NCBI GenBank assembly: GCA_017556585.1
Contig: JAFYMP010000024.1
Coordinates: forward strand, 1 to 36,161
Origin: Bacteroidaceae bacterium
GTDB lineage: Bacteria > Bacteroidota > Bacteroidia > Bacteroidales > Bacteroidaceae
DNA length: 36,161 nt
Direction of reading: 5' to 3'
Shown: in pieces, positions 1 through 8,362 of the stretch
Numbering within the stretch: position 1 is the first letter of the stretch
Layout: each line of letters opens with the position of its first letter
Translations under genes and position numbers: made by a program
Notes under the pieces: generated by a model
Seen by the model: only the letters and a program-made list of their open reading frames with translations
Database searches by the model: none
Told to the model about the DNA's origin: nothing

Positions 1-60
1 GCGTTAGATCTATTAGAACCACTATTAGAGAAATTAGTAAGACTGCGTAAAGCACTGTAA
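1..60 (+). CDS. C-terminal tail of an unknown protein (cut by window edge)
   Basis: The first frame is open from the window edge to a TAA at 58-60 and reads as a short leucine-rich, probably helical tail (LLEPLLEKLVRLRKAL). The rest of the gene lies outside the window, so the family cannot be named. Support for coding comes from a second copy of the same tail 150 bp downstream, in the same frame and with its own TAA. A helical bundle protein is possible, but that is only a guess from composition. Confidence 0.35.
   Translation, partial: ALDLLEPLLEKLVRLRKAL
11..60 (+). repeat. 50-bp direct repeat, copy 1
   Basis: This segment matches 161-210 at 46 of 50 positions, exactly 150 bp apart. Both copies end in the same TAA stop codon in the same frame, so the repeat duplicates the 3' end of a reading frame. 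Confidence 0.8.
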
Positions 61-101
61 ATCCGGACATAAGAAGAAACTCAAGCATATTTTGACCTTA
101 T

Positions 102-150
102 AAATACACCCCTAAATCCCCTCAAGGGGACTTGGTCGCTTCGCTCCGAA
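102..150. repeat. REP-like palindromic insert between the tail copies
   Basis: The stretch contains a small perfect palindrome, TCCCCT-CA-AGGGGA (117-130), followed by a GGTCGCTTCGCTCCG-type segment. From memory, sequences of the form CCCCTAAATCCCC...GGGGACTT recur between genes in Bacteroidetes genomes. The repeat-family assignment is inference; the palindrome is seen directly. Confidence 0.4.
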
Positions 151-160
151 TTGTTTAACT

Positions 161-210
161 TATTAGAACCTCTACTGGAGAAATTAGTAAGACTGCGTAG
201 AGCACTGTAA
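161..210 (+). repeat. 50-bp direct repeat, copy 2 (duplicated gene tail)
   Basis: This is the second copy of the tail at 11-60. The frame is open from about 73 to the TAA at 208-210 but has no ATG; the only alternative start seen is a TTG at 148. It is more likely a duplicated gene end or pseudogene fragment than an expressed gene. The four differences are scattered substitutions, so the duplication is not brand new. Confidence 0.75.
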
Positions 211-250
211 TTATTCCACCAGTTAAAGAAAAGTATTAACGCAACAGACA

Positions 251-283
251 TAGTCCCAGAAAGCAATCAACTTTCTGGGACTA
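251..283. other. Perfect 13-bp stem-loop
   Basis: The arms TAGTCCCAGAAAG and CTTTCTGGGACTA pair perfectly around a 7-nt loop. Neither strand has a clear U-tract directly after the stem, so it is not a textbook terminator. It may end transcripts from the left or protect RNA 3' ends between the converging genes. Confidence 0.6.
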
Positions 284-296
284 ATAGTATATATAC

Positions 297-330
297 AAAA
301 AAATGGGACATCGTTTCCCAACGATGTCCC
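297..330 (-). terminator. Rho-independent terminator of the DUF4412-like gene
   Basis: The 10-bp perfect stem GGGACATCGT / ACGATGTCCC (305-314 with 321-330) has a 6-nt loop. On the minus strand it is followed by a run of Ts (297-303). It lies about 27 bp after the stop codon of the minus-strand gene at 357-983. Confidence 0.8.
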
Positions 331-356
331 AAAAACAACTCTATTATAAAAACACA

Positions 357-983
357 TTAAAAGCCACCGCCCATCATCATGTTCATATCCATATCCTGAA
401 CGGTAATACCTTCAGGTACAGTGAACATAGAAGCTGGAACTGTGACATTCTCCTCGAGCTTGGTTGCGGTCTGACCCATTGCACCAAATTCTGATTCGCT
501 TGCAGTCTTCATTACGATTCCTTTGTAAACCCATACTGTCTGTTCCATTGACTGACCCATCATGTCCATAGTAACAGAGTACTTTTTACAAGCTTTACCT
601 GCAATAGTCTCCTCACCAAGTTCTTTTATCTTGTTGTCCTTCATAACCTGCTCTGTAAGATTGTTGTAGTTGATACGAGCTCTACCACCGCCGAAGCCCA
701 TAGCAGGCATACGAGTAGCAGTTTTTTCTGCTTCGTTAATCATTACATTCTGGCCATCAAGAACAATTGTTCTCATTTTATTACCACCAAATTCAGATAC
801 GGTAGCCTGTTTTGCACCGAAATCGTCAAAATAGATCTGCTGAACTATAGCCTGACCCATCATATCCATTTCCATAGTTATGATACCTGACTTAACACCA
901 TAGATAGCATCTTTCTTAGCTTCCTGAGCGCTTGCGCCCATTACTACTGCCATAAGAGCAGCAACAAAAAATAGTTTCTTCAT
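357..983 (-). CDS. Exported DUF4412-like protein
   Basis: A 208-residue protein with a clear signal peptide: MKK, a hydrophobic stretch, and a probable cleavage after ASA near residue 19. It is therefore periplasmic or otherwise extracytoplasmic. The body repeats short methionine-rich phrases (MEMDMMGQAI and, about 90 residues later, VTMDMMGQSM), the pattern of two similar beta-rich halves. The C-terminus is also methionine- and glycine-rich (MDMNMMMGGGF). Fold and length resemble the DUF4412 family of Bacteroidetes, whose members have no established function; the family call is from memory. The gene stands alone, with its own terminator downstream and a candidate promoter about 205 bp upstream. 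A metal-binding role for the methionines is conceivable but not shown. Confidence 0.8.
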   Translation of the reverse strand: MKKLFFVAALMAVVMGASAQEAKKDAIYGVKSGIITMEMDMMGQAIVQQIYFDDFGAKQATVSEFGGNKMRTIVLDGQNVMINEAEKTATRMPAMGFGGGRARINYNNLTEQVMKDNKIKELGEETIAGKACKKYSVTMDMMGQSMEQTVWVYKGIVMKTASESEFGAMGQTATKLEENVTVPASMFTVPEGITVQDMDMNMMMGGGF

Positions 984-1188
984 TGTTTTAATTATTTATT
1001 GATTAATAAAAAAGTGTCAAATTAAACAATTCTTCCTTATGTGATATATAAGAAGTTTTAAAAAGTTAAAAAGACCTCTCCTAAAAATCAAAAAAAATAC
1101 ACGAGTTTGCTATGAATAATTACGACAGAAGTGCTTTATAACCCCATCATATACATATTAACCCTTTTCAATCAATACTTTCGCATTG

Positions 1189-1219
1189 CAAATATAGAAA
1201 CAATTCTATCAATTCACAA
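1189..1219 (-). promoter_or_regulatory. Candidate promoter for the DUF4412-like gene (long leader)
   Basis: On the minus strand TATATTTG (1189-1196) matches the Bacteroidetes -7 box TAnnTTTG, with TTG (1217-1219) 20 bp upstream. It would start RNA near 1182 and leave a leader of about 200 nt before the gene at 983. I see no nearer match to the box. Confidence 0.5.
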
Positions 1220-1244
1220 TATTTACAAACTTTTTTTATAGCGA

Positions 1245-2420
1245 TTACTCAAAATCAAATTCCAGATCTTCTCCCTCAATATCTTCAAAATCCACCTCTT
1301 CTATATCCATATCATCAAAGACATACTCAAAACCATCATCTATAATTTTAAGTTCATCTTTGAGTTTATCCATATTCTTAGACTTATGAACAATATTTTC
1401 TTTGTTGATTGATGAATTGATCTTATTACTCTCCTTGTTCAATTCCACCCACAACAAATCTTTCAATGCAGTAAGTCCTAATCCGCTTACTCCGGATATG
1501 AATACATGTGGAATATCGGGCAGATTTTCCTCTAACATTGACATTAGCTCTTCGTCAATCAAATCGCACTTGGTTATTGCCAGAACACGCTGTTTGTCCA
1601 ACATTTCGGGATTGAAGTGCGATAGCTCATTTAGCAAAACTTCATACTCTTTGCGAATATCGTCAGTATCGGCAGGTACCATAAACAGAAGGAGTGAATT
1701 TCTCTCTATATGGCGCAAGAAACGTAATCCCAATCCTTTACCTTCACTTGCCCCCTCTATAATACCCGGAATATCTGCCATCACAAAAGATTTACCTTCA
1801 CGATACGAAACAATTCCCAAATTTGGTTCTAAAGTGGTAAACGGATAGTTTGCTATTTTAGGTTTTGCAGCCGATATTGCTGATAGAAGAGTTGACTTAC
1901 CTGCGTTTGGAAAGCCCACCAGACCAACATCTGCCAAAAGTTTCAGTTCCAAAACCACCATCTGTTCCTGAGCAGGTTCTCCCGGTTGAGCAAAACGAGG
2001 AGCCTGTCTGGTAGCTGTTCTGAAATGCCAATTTCCCAAACCGCCTCTACCACCTTTCAAGAGTACAACCTCCTGTTCGTGGTCAGTTATATCGCACAGA
2101 TACTTTCCTGTTTCGGCATCGTATGCCACTGTACCGCAAGGTACCTCAATTATGACATCCTTTCCATCTTTACCAAAACATTTATTACTACCTCCGTTTC
2201 CTCCGTTTTCGGCAAAAGCATGACGTTCATAACGCAGATGCAACAACGTCCAATAGTTACGGTTACCCTTTAAAATAACACTACCACCATGTCCGCCATC
2301 ACCACCATCAGGACCGCCGTTAGGAATATATTTATCCCTACGCAGATGCGCCGAACCTCTACCGCCCTTACCTGAGCGACAGAAAATCTTTACGTAATCT
2401 ATAAAATTTGATTCTGCCAT
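1245..2420 (-). CDS. obgE: Obg family GTPase, ribosome assembly
   Basis: A 391-residue GTPase that associates with the large ribosomal subunit during assembly. The N-terminal glycine-rich Obg fold covers about residues 1-160, with many GG turns. The G domain follows: G1 GFPNAGKST (169-177), G3 DIPGI (216-220) and the base-specificity motif TKCD (283-286). The C-terminal 60 residues are very acidic ([18 protein letters not shown]), as in many Bacteroidetes Obg proteins. Length is normal. It is the third gene of the hpt-adk-obgE group, but an apparent terminator separates it from adk, so its expression may be partly uncoupled. Identification is secure. Confidence 0.97.
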   Translation of the reverse strand: MAESNFIDYVKIFCRSGKGGRGSAHLRRDKYIPNGGPDGGDGGHGGSVILKGNRNYWTLLHLRYERHAFAENGGNGGSNKCFGKDGKDVIIEVPCGTVAYDAETGKYLCDITDHEQEVVLLKGGRGGLGNWHFRTATRQAPRFAQPGEPAQEQMVVLELKLLADVGLVGFPNAGKSTLLSAISAAKPKIANYPFTTLEPNLGIVSYREGKSFVMADIPGIIEGASEGKGLGLRFLRHIERNSLLLFMVPADTDDIRKEYEVLLNELSHFNPEMLDKQRVLAITKCDLIDEELMSMLEENLPDIPHVFISGVSGLGLTALKDLLWVELNKESNKINSSINKENIVHKSKNMDKLKDELKIIDDGFEYVFDDMDIEEVDFEDIEGEDLEFDFE

Positions 2421-2425
2421 TGCTA

Positions 2426-2477
2426 TTAAAAAAATCTATTGTGCAATCTCATTCTATTATTTCATACACAATAGATT
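2426..2477 (-). terminator. Terminator or attenuator between adk and obgE
   Basis: The arms AATCTATTGTG (2433-2443) and CACAATAGATT (2467-2477) form an 11-bp perfect stem around a 23-nt loop. On the minus strand seven Ts follow at once (2426-2432). It sits just after adk and just before the obgE start at 2420, so readthrough would be needed for co-transcription unless obgE has its own promoter. Confidence 0.65.
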
Positions 2478-2505
2478 AAAAAAATCTTTCAGAAAAAAAG
2501 TGAAG

Positions 2506-3075
2506 TCAAAGAGACTCCACCTTTTTTATAATATTGCTTATCATCTCCTCTTTTGAACCGCCGTATGTAAATTCAGCAAGAACACCTTCGTTTCTAAACC
2601 ACTCTATCAGTGGACTGGTCTGATTATGATAAACTTCAAATCTCTTTTTAATTGTCTCTTCGTTATCGTCTGCACGACCCTCTATTTCTGCACGCAAAAG
2701 AAGACGTCTCATAAGTTCTTCTTCGCTTACTACAAGATTCAATGTAACAGACATCTTTTCGCCACGCTTTGTAAGCATCTCCTTCAAAGCTTCTGCCTGT
2801 GCAATAGTACGTGGGAATCCATCAAAGATTACACCTTTGCTTCCTTTTTTTGAATCGTAAACATTTGCAAGCATATCGATTATCAATTCATCAGGAATCA
2901 ACTGACCCTGATCCATATAACCCTTTGCTATTCTGCCTAACTCGGTATCAGCCTTAATCTCACCACGGAGAACATCGCCCGTTGAAATATGAGCATAACC
3001 AAAATGCTCCACCAATGCTGCACTGTATGTGCCCTTACCCGAACCCGGGGCTCCAAAAATTACAATATTATCCAT
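2506..3075 (-). CDS. adk: Adenylate kinase
   Basis: A 189-residue cytoplasmic enzyme that converts ATP + AMP to 2 ADP. The P-loop GAPGSGKGT is at residues 8-16, followed by the AMP-site segment HISTGDVLR and the FDGFPRT motif that contacts AMP. The protein is the short form: the usual zinc-bearing or extended LID is reduced to a brief stretch around LLLRAEIEGRADD. That length is common in Bacteroidetes. The start lies 3 bp after the hpt stop codon, so the two purine genes are clearly co-transcribed. Confidence 0.97.
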   Translation of the reverse strand: MDNIVIFGAPGSGKGTYSAALVEHFGYAHISTGDVLRGEIKADTELGRIAKGYMDQGQLIPDELIIDMLANVYDSKKGSKGVIFDGFPRTIAQAEALKEMLTKRGEKMSVTLNLVVSEEELMRRLLLRAEIEGRADDNEETIKKRFEVYHNQTSPLIEWFRNEGVLAEFTYGGSKEEMISNIIKKVESL

Positions 3076-3078
3076 CTA

Positions 3079-3615
3079 TTATTTAATTATTTTATAAATA
3101 TCTCGTAAGTTTCTGCCATATCCATCATAATCAAGTCCGTACCCTACTATAAAATCATCAGGAATTTCCATTGCCACATATTTTATATCCAGATTGACTT
3201 GTAATTTGTTTGGTTTAAACAACAAAGTACAGATTGATACTGAAGATGGATTTTTAGCATTTATAAGAGCTAAAGTATCTTTCATTGTCAGACCTGTATC
3301 AACCACATCTTCAACAATGATTATATCCCTACCCTCTATATCTTCATTTAAACCTATCAATTCTTTAACACATTCTGTAGATGCTACTCCGGAATAAGAC
3401 GACACTTTTATAAATGATATTTCTACCGGTAATTGAATATTTTTAAACAGATCCGATGCAAACATAAACGATCCATTCAGTATTACCAGAAAAAGAGGAC
3501 TCTTTCCTAAATAATCATTGCAAATAGAATCAGCTATACGCTTAATTTCACGTTGCAACTTATCTTCAGAAATAAAAAGTTCAAATTGTTTATCCTTTAC
3601 TTGCACCGTCTTCAT
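3079..3615 (-). CDS. hpt: Hypoxanthine phosphoribosyltransferase
   Basis: A 178-residue purine salvage enzyme that makes IMP (and usually GMP) from the free base and PRPP. The PRPP-binding loop VEDVVDTGLT is at 101-110. The flexible-loop segment VSSYSG and the C-terminal DFIVGYGLDYDGYGRNL match the type I HPRT family. It is the first gene of the hpt-adk-obgE group. A -7-like box (TAATTTTG on the minus strand) lies about 33 bp upstream. Whether it prefers hypoxanthine or guanine cannot be read from the sequence. Confidence 0.95.
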   Translation of the reverse strand: MKTVQVKDKQFELFISEDKLQREIKRIADSICNDYLGKSPLFLVILNGSFMFASDLFKNIQLPVEISFIKVSSYSGVASTECVKELIGLNEDIEGRDIIIVEDVVDTGLTMKDTLALINAKNPSSVSICTLLFKPNKLQVNLDIKYVAMEIPDDFIVGYGLDYDGYGRNLRDIYKIIK

Positions 3616-3647
3616 AAAGACACGTTTATTAAAAAACCAATTTGGTA

Positions 3648-3655
3648 CAAAATTA
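3648..3655 (-). promoter_or_regulatory. -7 box candidate upstream of hpt
   Basis: The minus strand reads TAATTTTG, an exact TAnnTTTG match, placing the RNA start near 3641, about 26 nt before the hpt ATG. No convincing TTTG is seen at the expected -33 position, so confidence is moderate. Confidence 0.4.
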
Positions 3656-3741
3656 CAAAAAAACGCTGTATTTTTGCGTCATAAATTACACAAATACACA
3701 ACAAAGCTGTACTTTTTTGTGTAGTTATGGCAAAATAAACA

Positions 3742-3749
3742 TACTTTTG
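3742..3749 (+). promoter_or_regulatory. -7 box candidate for the DUF4831-malQ operon
   Basis: TACTTTTG matches TAnnTTTG; TTTG at 3716-3719 lies 22 bp upstream, slightly longer than the usual spacing. RNA would start near 3756, 30 nt before the ATG at 3786. A second match, TATTTTTG, is at 3669-3676. Both lie downstream of the earliest in-frame ATG at 3642, which supports the later start. Confidence 0.45.
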
Positions 3750-3785
3750 CCAAGTAGATATATCAAAACAACAAAAAAAATAAAT

Positions 3786-4853
3786 ATGAAAAAGCTATTT
3801 GTAATTGTTACTGCTATCATACTTGCAACTGCAGTATATGCACAGAGCAACAGCACATTATATTCATCGGGTATTTCGGCAGAAGGTTTAAACTACTACC
3901 TTCCTAAGACCAAAATAACACTAAAGGTTACTGCTAACAAAACAGTTAGTACACCAGGTGAATTTAGCAGATATGCTGAAAGATACCTTCGTTTATCGAA
4001 TGTTATTGAATCGCCCAGTGAAAGTTGGGAAATTAAAGAAATAGAGGTAACAACATCTGGTATCCCCGATAAAGACAAGTTTTACACATTGTCTTTTGAA
4101 GGCAGCAAATCTACTCCATATTTTGAACTTGACGAAAATGGCATCTTATCTGCTATAAACACTCGCAAGCCTGCAAAAGAGATTAAGACAAAAGAAACTG
4201 TTGAATCTGTGGAGAAAATAAATCCATACGATTTTCTGACAGAAGAGATTCTTATGTCCGGTTCTACAGCAAAGATGGCAGAGCTGACAGCTAAAGAGAT
4301 TTACGCTACAAGAGAAAGCAGAAACTATCTTACACGCGGACAAGCAGAAAATATGCCCAAGGATGGAGAATCACTTCAGCTATTTCTGGCAGAACTGGAA
4401 AAGCAAGAAACTGCAATGACACAATTATTTACAGGAACAACGGTAGTAGAGGAGAAAGTCTTTACAATTGACATCACGCCATCAGCATCGGTCTCAAAAC
4501 AGATTGCATTCCGCTTTTCCACCAAATTGGGCGTTTTGAGTGCAGACAATTTAGCCGGTTCACCTATTTATATAGATATAGAAGATCTCAAATATCTTCC
4601 TGAAACTGTGATAGAAGAGAAGAAAGACGATAAGTTCTTAAGCAAATTCACAAATGCCTTCCTATTCTACACAACACCGGGAAGAGCTACCATTAAAATA
4701 TACGACAATAAAAATACCTACGTCAACATTGAGGAACCTATTGCTCAGTTTGGCAACGTAGAGATACTTACTCATTCACTAATAAAGAGACAACCGGAGG
4801 TAAAAATCATATTCAACACCACCACCGGAAATATTGAAAGCATTGAAAACTAA
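3786..4853 (+). CDS. Exported DUF4831-like protein
   Basis: A 355-residue protein with a typical signal peptide (MKKLFVIVTAIILATAVYAQS, cleavage after about residue 19). An earlier in-frame ATG exists at 3642, but the segment between lacks protein character and overlaps promoter-like sequence, so 3786 is preferred. The mature part is beta-rich with a central helical section rich in E, K and A (about 120-210). It resembles DUF4831, a Bacteroidetes family of unknown function; this is recalled rather than computed. The stop codon is 2 bp before malQ, so the two are co-transcribed. The coupling hints at a role in the same physiology, but no function can be assigned. Confidence 0.75.
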   Translation: MKKLFVIVTAIILATAVYAQSNSTLYSSGISAEGLNYYLPKTKITLKVTANKTVSTPGEFSRYAERYLRLSNVIESPSESWEIKEIEVTTSGIPDKDKFYTLSFEGSKSTPYFELDENGILSAINTRKPAKEIKTKETVESVEKINPYDFLTEEILMSGSTAKMAELTAKEIYATRESRNYLTRGQAENMPKDGESLQLFLAELEKQETAMTQLFTGTTVVEEKVFTIDITPSASVSKQIAFRFSTKLGVLSADNLAGSPIYIDIEDLKYLPETVIEEKKDDKFLSKFTNAFLFYTTPGRATIKIYDNKNTYVNIEEPIAQFGNVEILTHSLIKRQPEVKIIFNTTTGNIESIEN

Positions 4854-4855
4854 TT

Positions 4856-6964
4856 ATGCAGATACACTTTCAAATAGAGTATTTTACCCAATGGGGTGAA
4901 GATATAGTTATACATATATACCAAAAAGATGGCTCTGTAAAAGAGCTTCAGATGGCAAATGACAGTCACGGAAATTGGTATTTGGATTTTACCACCGATA
5001 AATATAGTTCGTTAGCAGGTACTGCGTATCACTATGCAGTAAAATCGCATGGTGAGATTATACGATACGAGGAGGGAGAACCTCACATCGTACCCAATTT
5101 CAATTCTGAAAACATTGTGTTAGCAGACCGATGGAGAGATGCCAATGGTAAATCCATAGAACAGAGAACCATAACATTACCATACGTTCGTCATAACAGA
5201 AAACCGCTATGGAAAGGAGCAGGAAGCGCTATTCCTGTATTTTCATTACGTTCTGAAAAGAGTTGGGGTATAGGAGACTTTTCTGATTTAAAGATGTATA
5301 TAGATTGGGCAGTAATTACAGGACAGTGCATTGTTCAGACTCTCCCAATTAACGACACCACCATAACAAAAACATGGCGTGATTCATATCCGTACAGTGC
5401 AAATTCATCGTTTGCCTTAAATCCCATTTACTTAGATTTAAGATTAATGGGTACACCTGCTGATATTGCAGAACTTGAAAGCATGGAACGCGAAAGAGTG
5501 GCTTTGAATAATTTGGCAGAAATAGATTACGAAAGAGTATTAGCATTAAAAAACAGATACATCAACATTATCTACCAAGAAAATGGCAGCCATTGCTTTA
5601 GAAATGCCGATTACAAAAAATTCATTGAATCAAACAGAAGTTGGTTAGAGCCATACGCCATATATTGTTATTTAAGAGACAATTACGGTACTTGCAATTT
5701 CAATGAATGGAAAGAGAAACAGTATTCTCAGGAACTTTTAAAGAGATACTTCAACCCCAAGAGCAAATCGTATAAAGAGATTCGCAAACACCTTTTTATA
5801 CAGTATCATCTGCATAAACAACTTTCTGAAGTTAAAAGATATGCAAACAAAAACGGCATACTGCTTAAGGGCGATTTACCTATAGGCGTTAACAGATGCA
5901 GTTCCGATGTATGGATACATCCTGAACTATTCAATATGGATTGTCAGGCAGGCGCCCCACCCGATGATTTTGCACGCGATGGTCAGAAATGGGGAATGCC
6001 CACATACAACTGGGACAAGATGGCAGAAGACAATTACAGTTGGTTCATATCCCGTTTCAAAAAGATGTCCGACTATTTTGATGCCTACCGTATAGACCAT
6101 CTGCTGGGATTCTTCAGAATATGGGAGGTACCATTGTGCTACAATAGTGGTCTGATGGGACGTTTCAACCCAGCCCTGACCTATACTGCAGAAGAGATAA
6201 GATCATACGGTTTTAACTTTACACCGGAAAGAGATACCGTATGCGGAGAATCAGAAACCGACATTCTCTTTTTGGAAGATACCCGCAAAAAAGGTACCTA
6301 CCACCCCAGAATACTTGGATTTGAAACCGTTAAATTCAGCCGTCTCTCCAATAGTGACCAACAGGCATACAGAGCATTGCATGACGATTTCTACTACAAT
6401 CGTAACAACCATTTCTGGTACGATGTTGCTATGTCTAAACTACCATCTATGATAGAAGCTACAGATATGTTGGTTTGTGGCGAAGATTTAGGCATGATAC
6501 CTGAATGTGTACCCGATGTAATGGACAAACTCCGCATATTGGGATTAGAGGTACAACGTATGCCAAAAGCGATGGGCTATGTAGTAGGAGACCCGTCACG
6601 CTACCCATATATGTCGGTTTGCACCACATCCACTCACGATATGAGCGTATTGCGTAGCTGGTTAGAAGAAGAGATGCCACAAAACAGTATTATAGAGAGC
6701 AATGCCCCATCAACAGAAAATTGCAAGGCAATACTCTCCCAGCATCTTGCTTCTGAATCTATGTTGGCTATATTCCCATTGCAAGACTGGATGTCAATAA
6801 ACGAAGAGATACGTCACAAGCAACCTTCTATGGAACGAATCAATGTTCCTGCAAATTCTGATAATTACTGGAGATACAGGATGCATATAACCATAGAAGA
6901 GTTACTTTCTTCAACTAAATTCAACAACGAAGTGATAGCACTTATTCATTTATTTGGTAGATGA
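4856..6964 (+). CDS. malQ: 4-alpha-glucanotransferase (GH77, amylomaltase)
   Basis: A 702-residue cytoplasmic enzyme that transfers alpha-1,4-glucan segments between maltodextrins. An N-terminal starch-binding CBM20-like domain (about 3-95) precedes the GH77 catalytic domain. Catalytic residues are visible: nucleophile D414 in AYRIDHLLGF, acid/base E543 in CGEDLG, and D595 in TSTHD. From memory, Bacteroides relatives of the DPE2 type are near 890 residues and carry two starch-binding modules; here only one is evident, so the protein seems to be a shortened version. No signal peptide is present. It follows the DUF4831-like gene by 2 bp. Confidence 0.93.
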   Translation: MQIHFQIEYFTQWGEDIVIHIYQKDGSVKELQMANDSHGNWYLDFTTDKYSSLAGTAYHYAVKSHGEIIRYEEGEPHIVPNFNSENIVLADRWRDANGKSIEQRTITLPYVRHNRKPLWKGAGSAIPVFSLRSEKSWGIGDFSDLKMYIDWAVITGQCIVQTLPINDTTITKTWRDSYPYSANSSFALNPIYLDLRLMGTPADIAELESMERERVALNNLAEIDYERVLALKNRYINIIYQENGSHCFRNADYKKFIESNRSWLEPYAIYCYLRDNYGTCNFNEWKEKQYSQELLKRYFNPKSKSYKEIRKHLFIQYHLHKQLSEVKRYANKNGILLKGDLPIGVNRCSSDVWIHPELFNMDCQAGAPPDDFARDGQKWGMPTYNWDKMAEDNYSWFISRFKKMSDYFDAYRIDHLLGFFRIWEVPLCYNSGLMGRFNPALTYTAEEIRSYGFNFTPERDTVCGESETDILFLEDTRKKGTYHPRILGFETVKFSRLSNSDQQAYRALHDDFYYNRNNHFWYDVAMSKLPSMIEATDMLVCGEDLGMIPECVPDVMDKLRILGLEVQRMPKAMGYVVGDPSRYPYMSVCTTSTHDMSVLRSWLEEEMPQNSIIESNAPSTENCKAILSQHLASESMLAIFPLQDWMSINEEIRHKQPSMERINVPANSDNYWRYRMHITIEELLSSTKFNNEVIALIHLFGR

Positions 6965-6984
6965 TTAGCTAATTTGTAACTTCG
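6953..6984 (+). promoter_or_regulatory. Candidate ffh promoter
   Basis: TTTG (6953-6956) and TAACTTCG (6977-6984) are spaced by 20 bp. The -7 box deviates from TAnnTTTG at one position. The -33 element lies inside the end of malQ, and RNA would start about 20 nt before the ffh ATG at 7011. Confidence 0.45.
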
Positions 6985-7010
6985 CGCAAAATTTCAAACT
7001 GTACAGAAAA

Positions 7011-8351
7011 ATGTTCGAAAATTTATCGGAAAGACTTGAAAGGTCATTTAAAATACTGAAAGGTGAAGGAAAAATCACCGAAGTAAACGTAGCAGAAACC
7101 CTTAAAGACGTTAGAAAGGCACTTCTCGATGCCGACGTTAACTATAAGGTTGCAAAACAGTTCACAGATACCGTAAAAGAGAAAGCTTTAGGTATGAACG
7201 TACTTACATCGGTACGTCCCGGCCAGCTTATGGTAAAAGTGGTACACGACGAACTTGCAACCCTTATGGGTGGCGAATCTGTCGATATCGACATAAAGGG
7301 ACACCCTGCAGTTATACTTATGGCAGGTCTTCAAGGTTCCGGTAAAACCACATTCAGTGCAAAACTTGCAAACCTCTTAAAGGCTAAAAGAGCCAAGAAA
7401 CCGCTTCTTATTGCCTGCGACATCTACAGACCTGCAGCTATAGACCAGTTAAAGGTATTGGGTGAACAGATTGGCGTAACAGTTTATAGCGAACCCGAAA
7501 ACAAAGAACCTGTAAAGATTGCTTTGAATGGTATTCACGAAGCAAAAGCAAAAGGTTACGATGTTGTAATTATAGATACCGCCGGTCGTTTGGCAATAGA
7601 TGAAATGATGATGCAGGAAATCACTGCCATCAAGGAGGCTGTCAATCCAAACGAAATACTCTTTGTAGTAGATTCAATGACCGGTCAGGATGCTGTAAAC
7701 ACAGCAAAAGAGTTCAACGACAGACTTGACTTTACCGGTGTTATCCTTACAAAATTAGATGGTGACACTCGTGGCGGTGCTGCATTAAGTATTAGAACAG
7801 TAGTAACCAAGCCTATCAAGTTTGTAGGTACCGGAGAAAAGATGGATGCATTCGATGTATTCCATCCATCACGTATGGCCGACAGAATTTTGGGAATGGG
7901 CGATATAGTATCGTTCGTAGAACGCGCTCAGGAACAGTTCGATGTTGAAGAGGCAAAACGTCTGCAAAAGAAGATGGCCAAGAACAAGTTCGATTACAAT
8001 GACTTCCTTGAACAGATTGGTCAGATTAAAAAGATGGGTAACATCAAGGACATTGTTGGAATGATTCCGGGACTTAACAAAGTTACAAAAGACATGGACA
8101 TAAACGACGATGCATTCAAAGGCATTGAAGCTATGATCTATTCAATGACTCCAAAAGAGCGTTCCAATCCGGATTTGGTAAGCAACAGCCAGTCACGCAG
8201 AAACAGAATTGCAAAGGGTAGCGGTCAGCCGGTACAAGAAATCAACAGAATGATTAAACAGTTTGAACAGACACGTAAGATGATGAAAACAATGGCAGGA
8301 GCAAAGATGCCAAATCTTATGGGTATGGGAAATATGATGAGAAGAAAATAA
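7011..8351 (+). CDS. ffh: Signal recognition particle GTPase
   Basis: A 446-residue SRP54 protein that binds signal peptides and delivers ribosomes to the membrane with its receptor FtsY. The order is N domain, then G domain with G1 GLQGSGKTT (106-114), DTAGR (189-193) and TKLDGD (247-252), then a methionine-rich M domain after about residue 300 ending in [10 protein letters not shown]. The SRP-RNA binding segment [15 protein letters not shown] is at about 391-405. Length and motif order are canonical. It is followed at 11 bp by folD. Confidence 0.97.
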   Translation: MFENLSERLERSFKILKGEGKITEVNVAETLKDVRKALLDADVNYKVAKQFTDTVKEKALGMNVLTSVRPGQLMVKVVHDELATLMGGESVDIDIKGHPAVILMAGLQGSGKTTFSAKLANLLKAKRAKKPLLIACDIYRPAAIDQLKVLGEQIGVTVYSEPENKEPVKIALNGIHEAKAKGYDVVIIDTAGRLAIDEMMMQEITAIKEAVNPNEILFVVDSMTGQDAVNTAKEFNDRLDFTGVILTKLDGDTRGGAALSIRTVVTKPIKFVGTGEKMDAFDVFHPSRMADRILGMGDIVSFVERAQEQFDVEEAKRLQKKMAKNKFDYNDFLEQIGQIKKMGNIKDIVGMIPGLNKVTKDMDINDDAFKGIEAMIYSMTPKERSNPDLVSNSQSRRNRIAKGSGQPVQEINRMIKQFEQTRKMMKTMAGAKMPNLMGMGNMMRRK

Positions 8352-8362
8352 AAAATCAGGAT

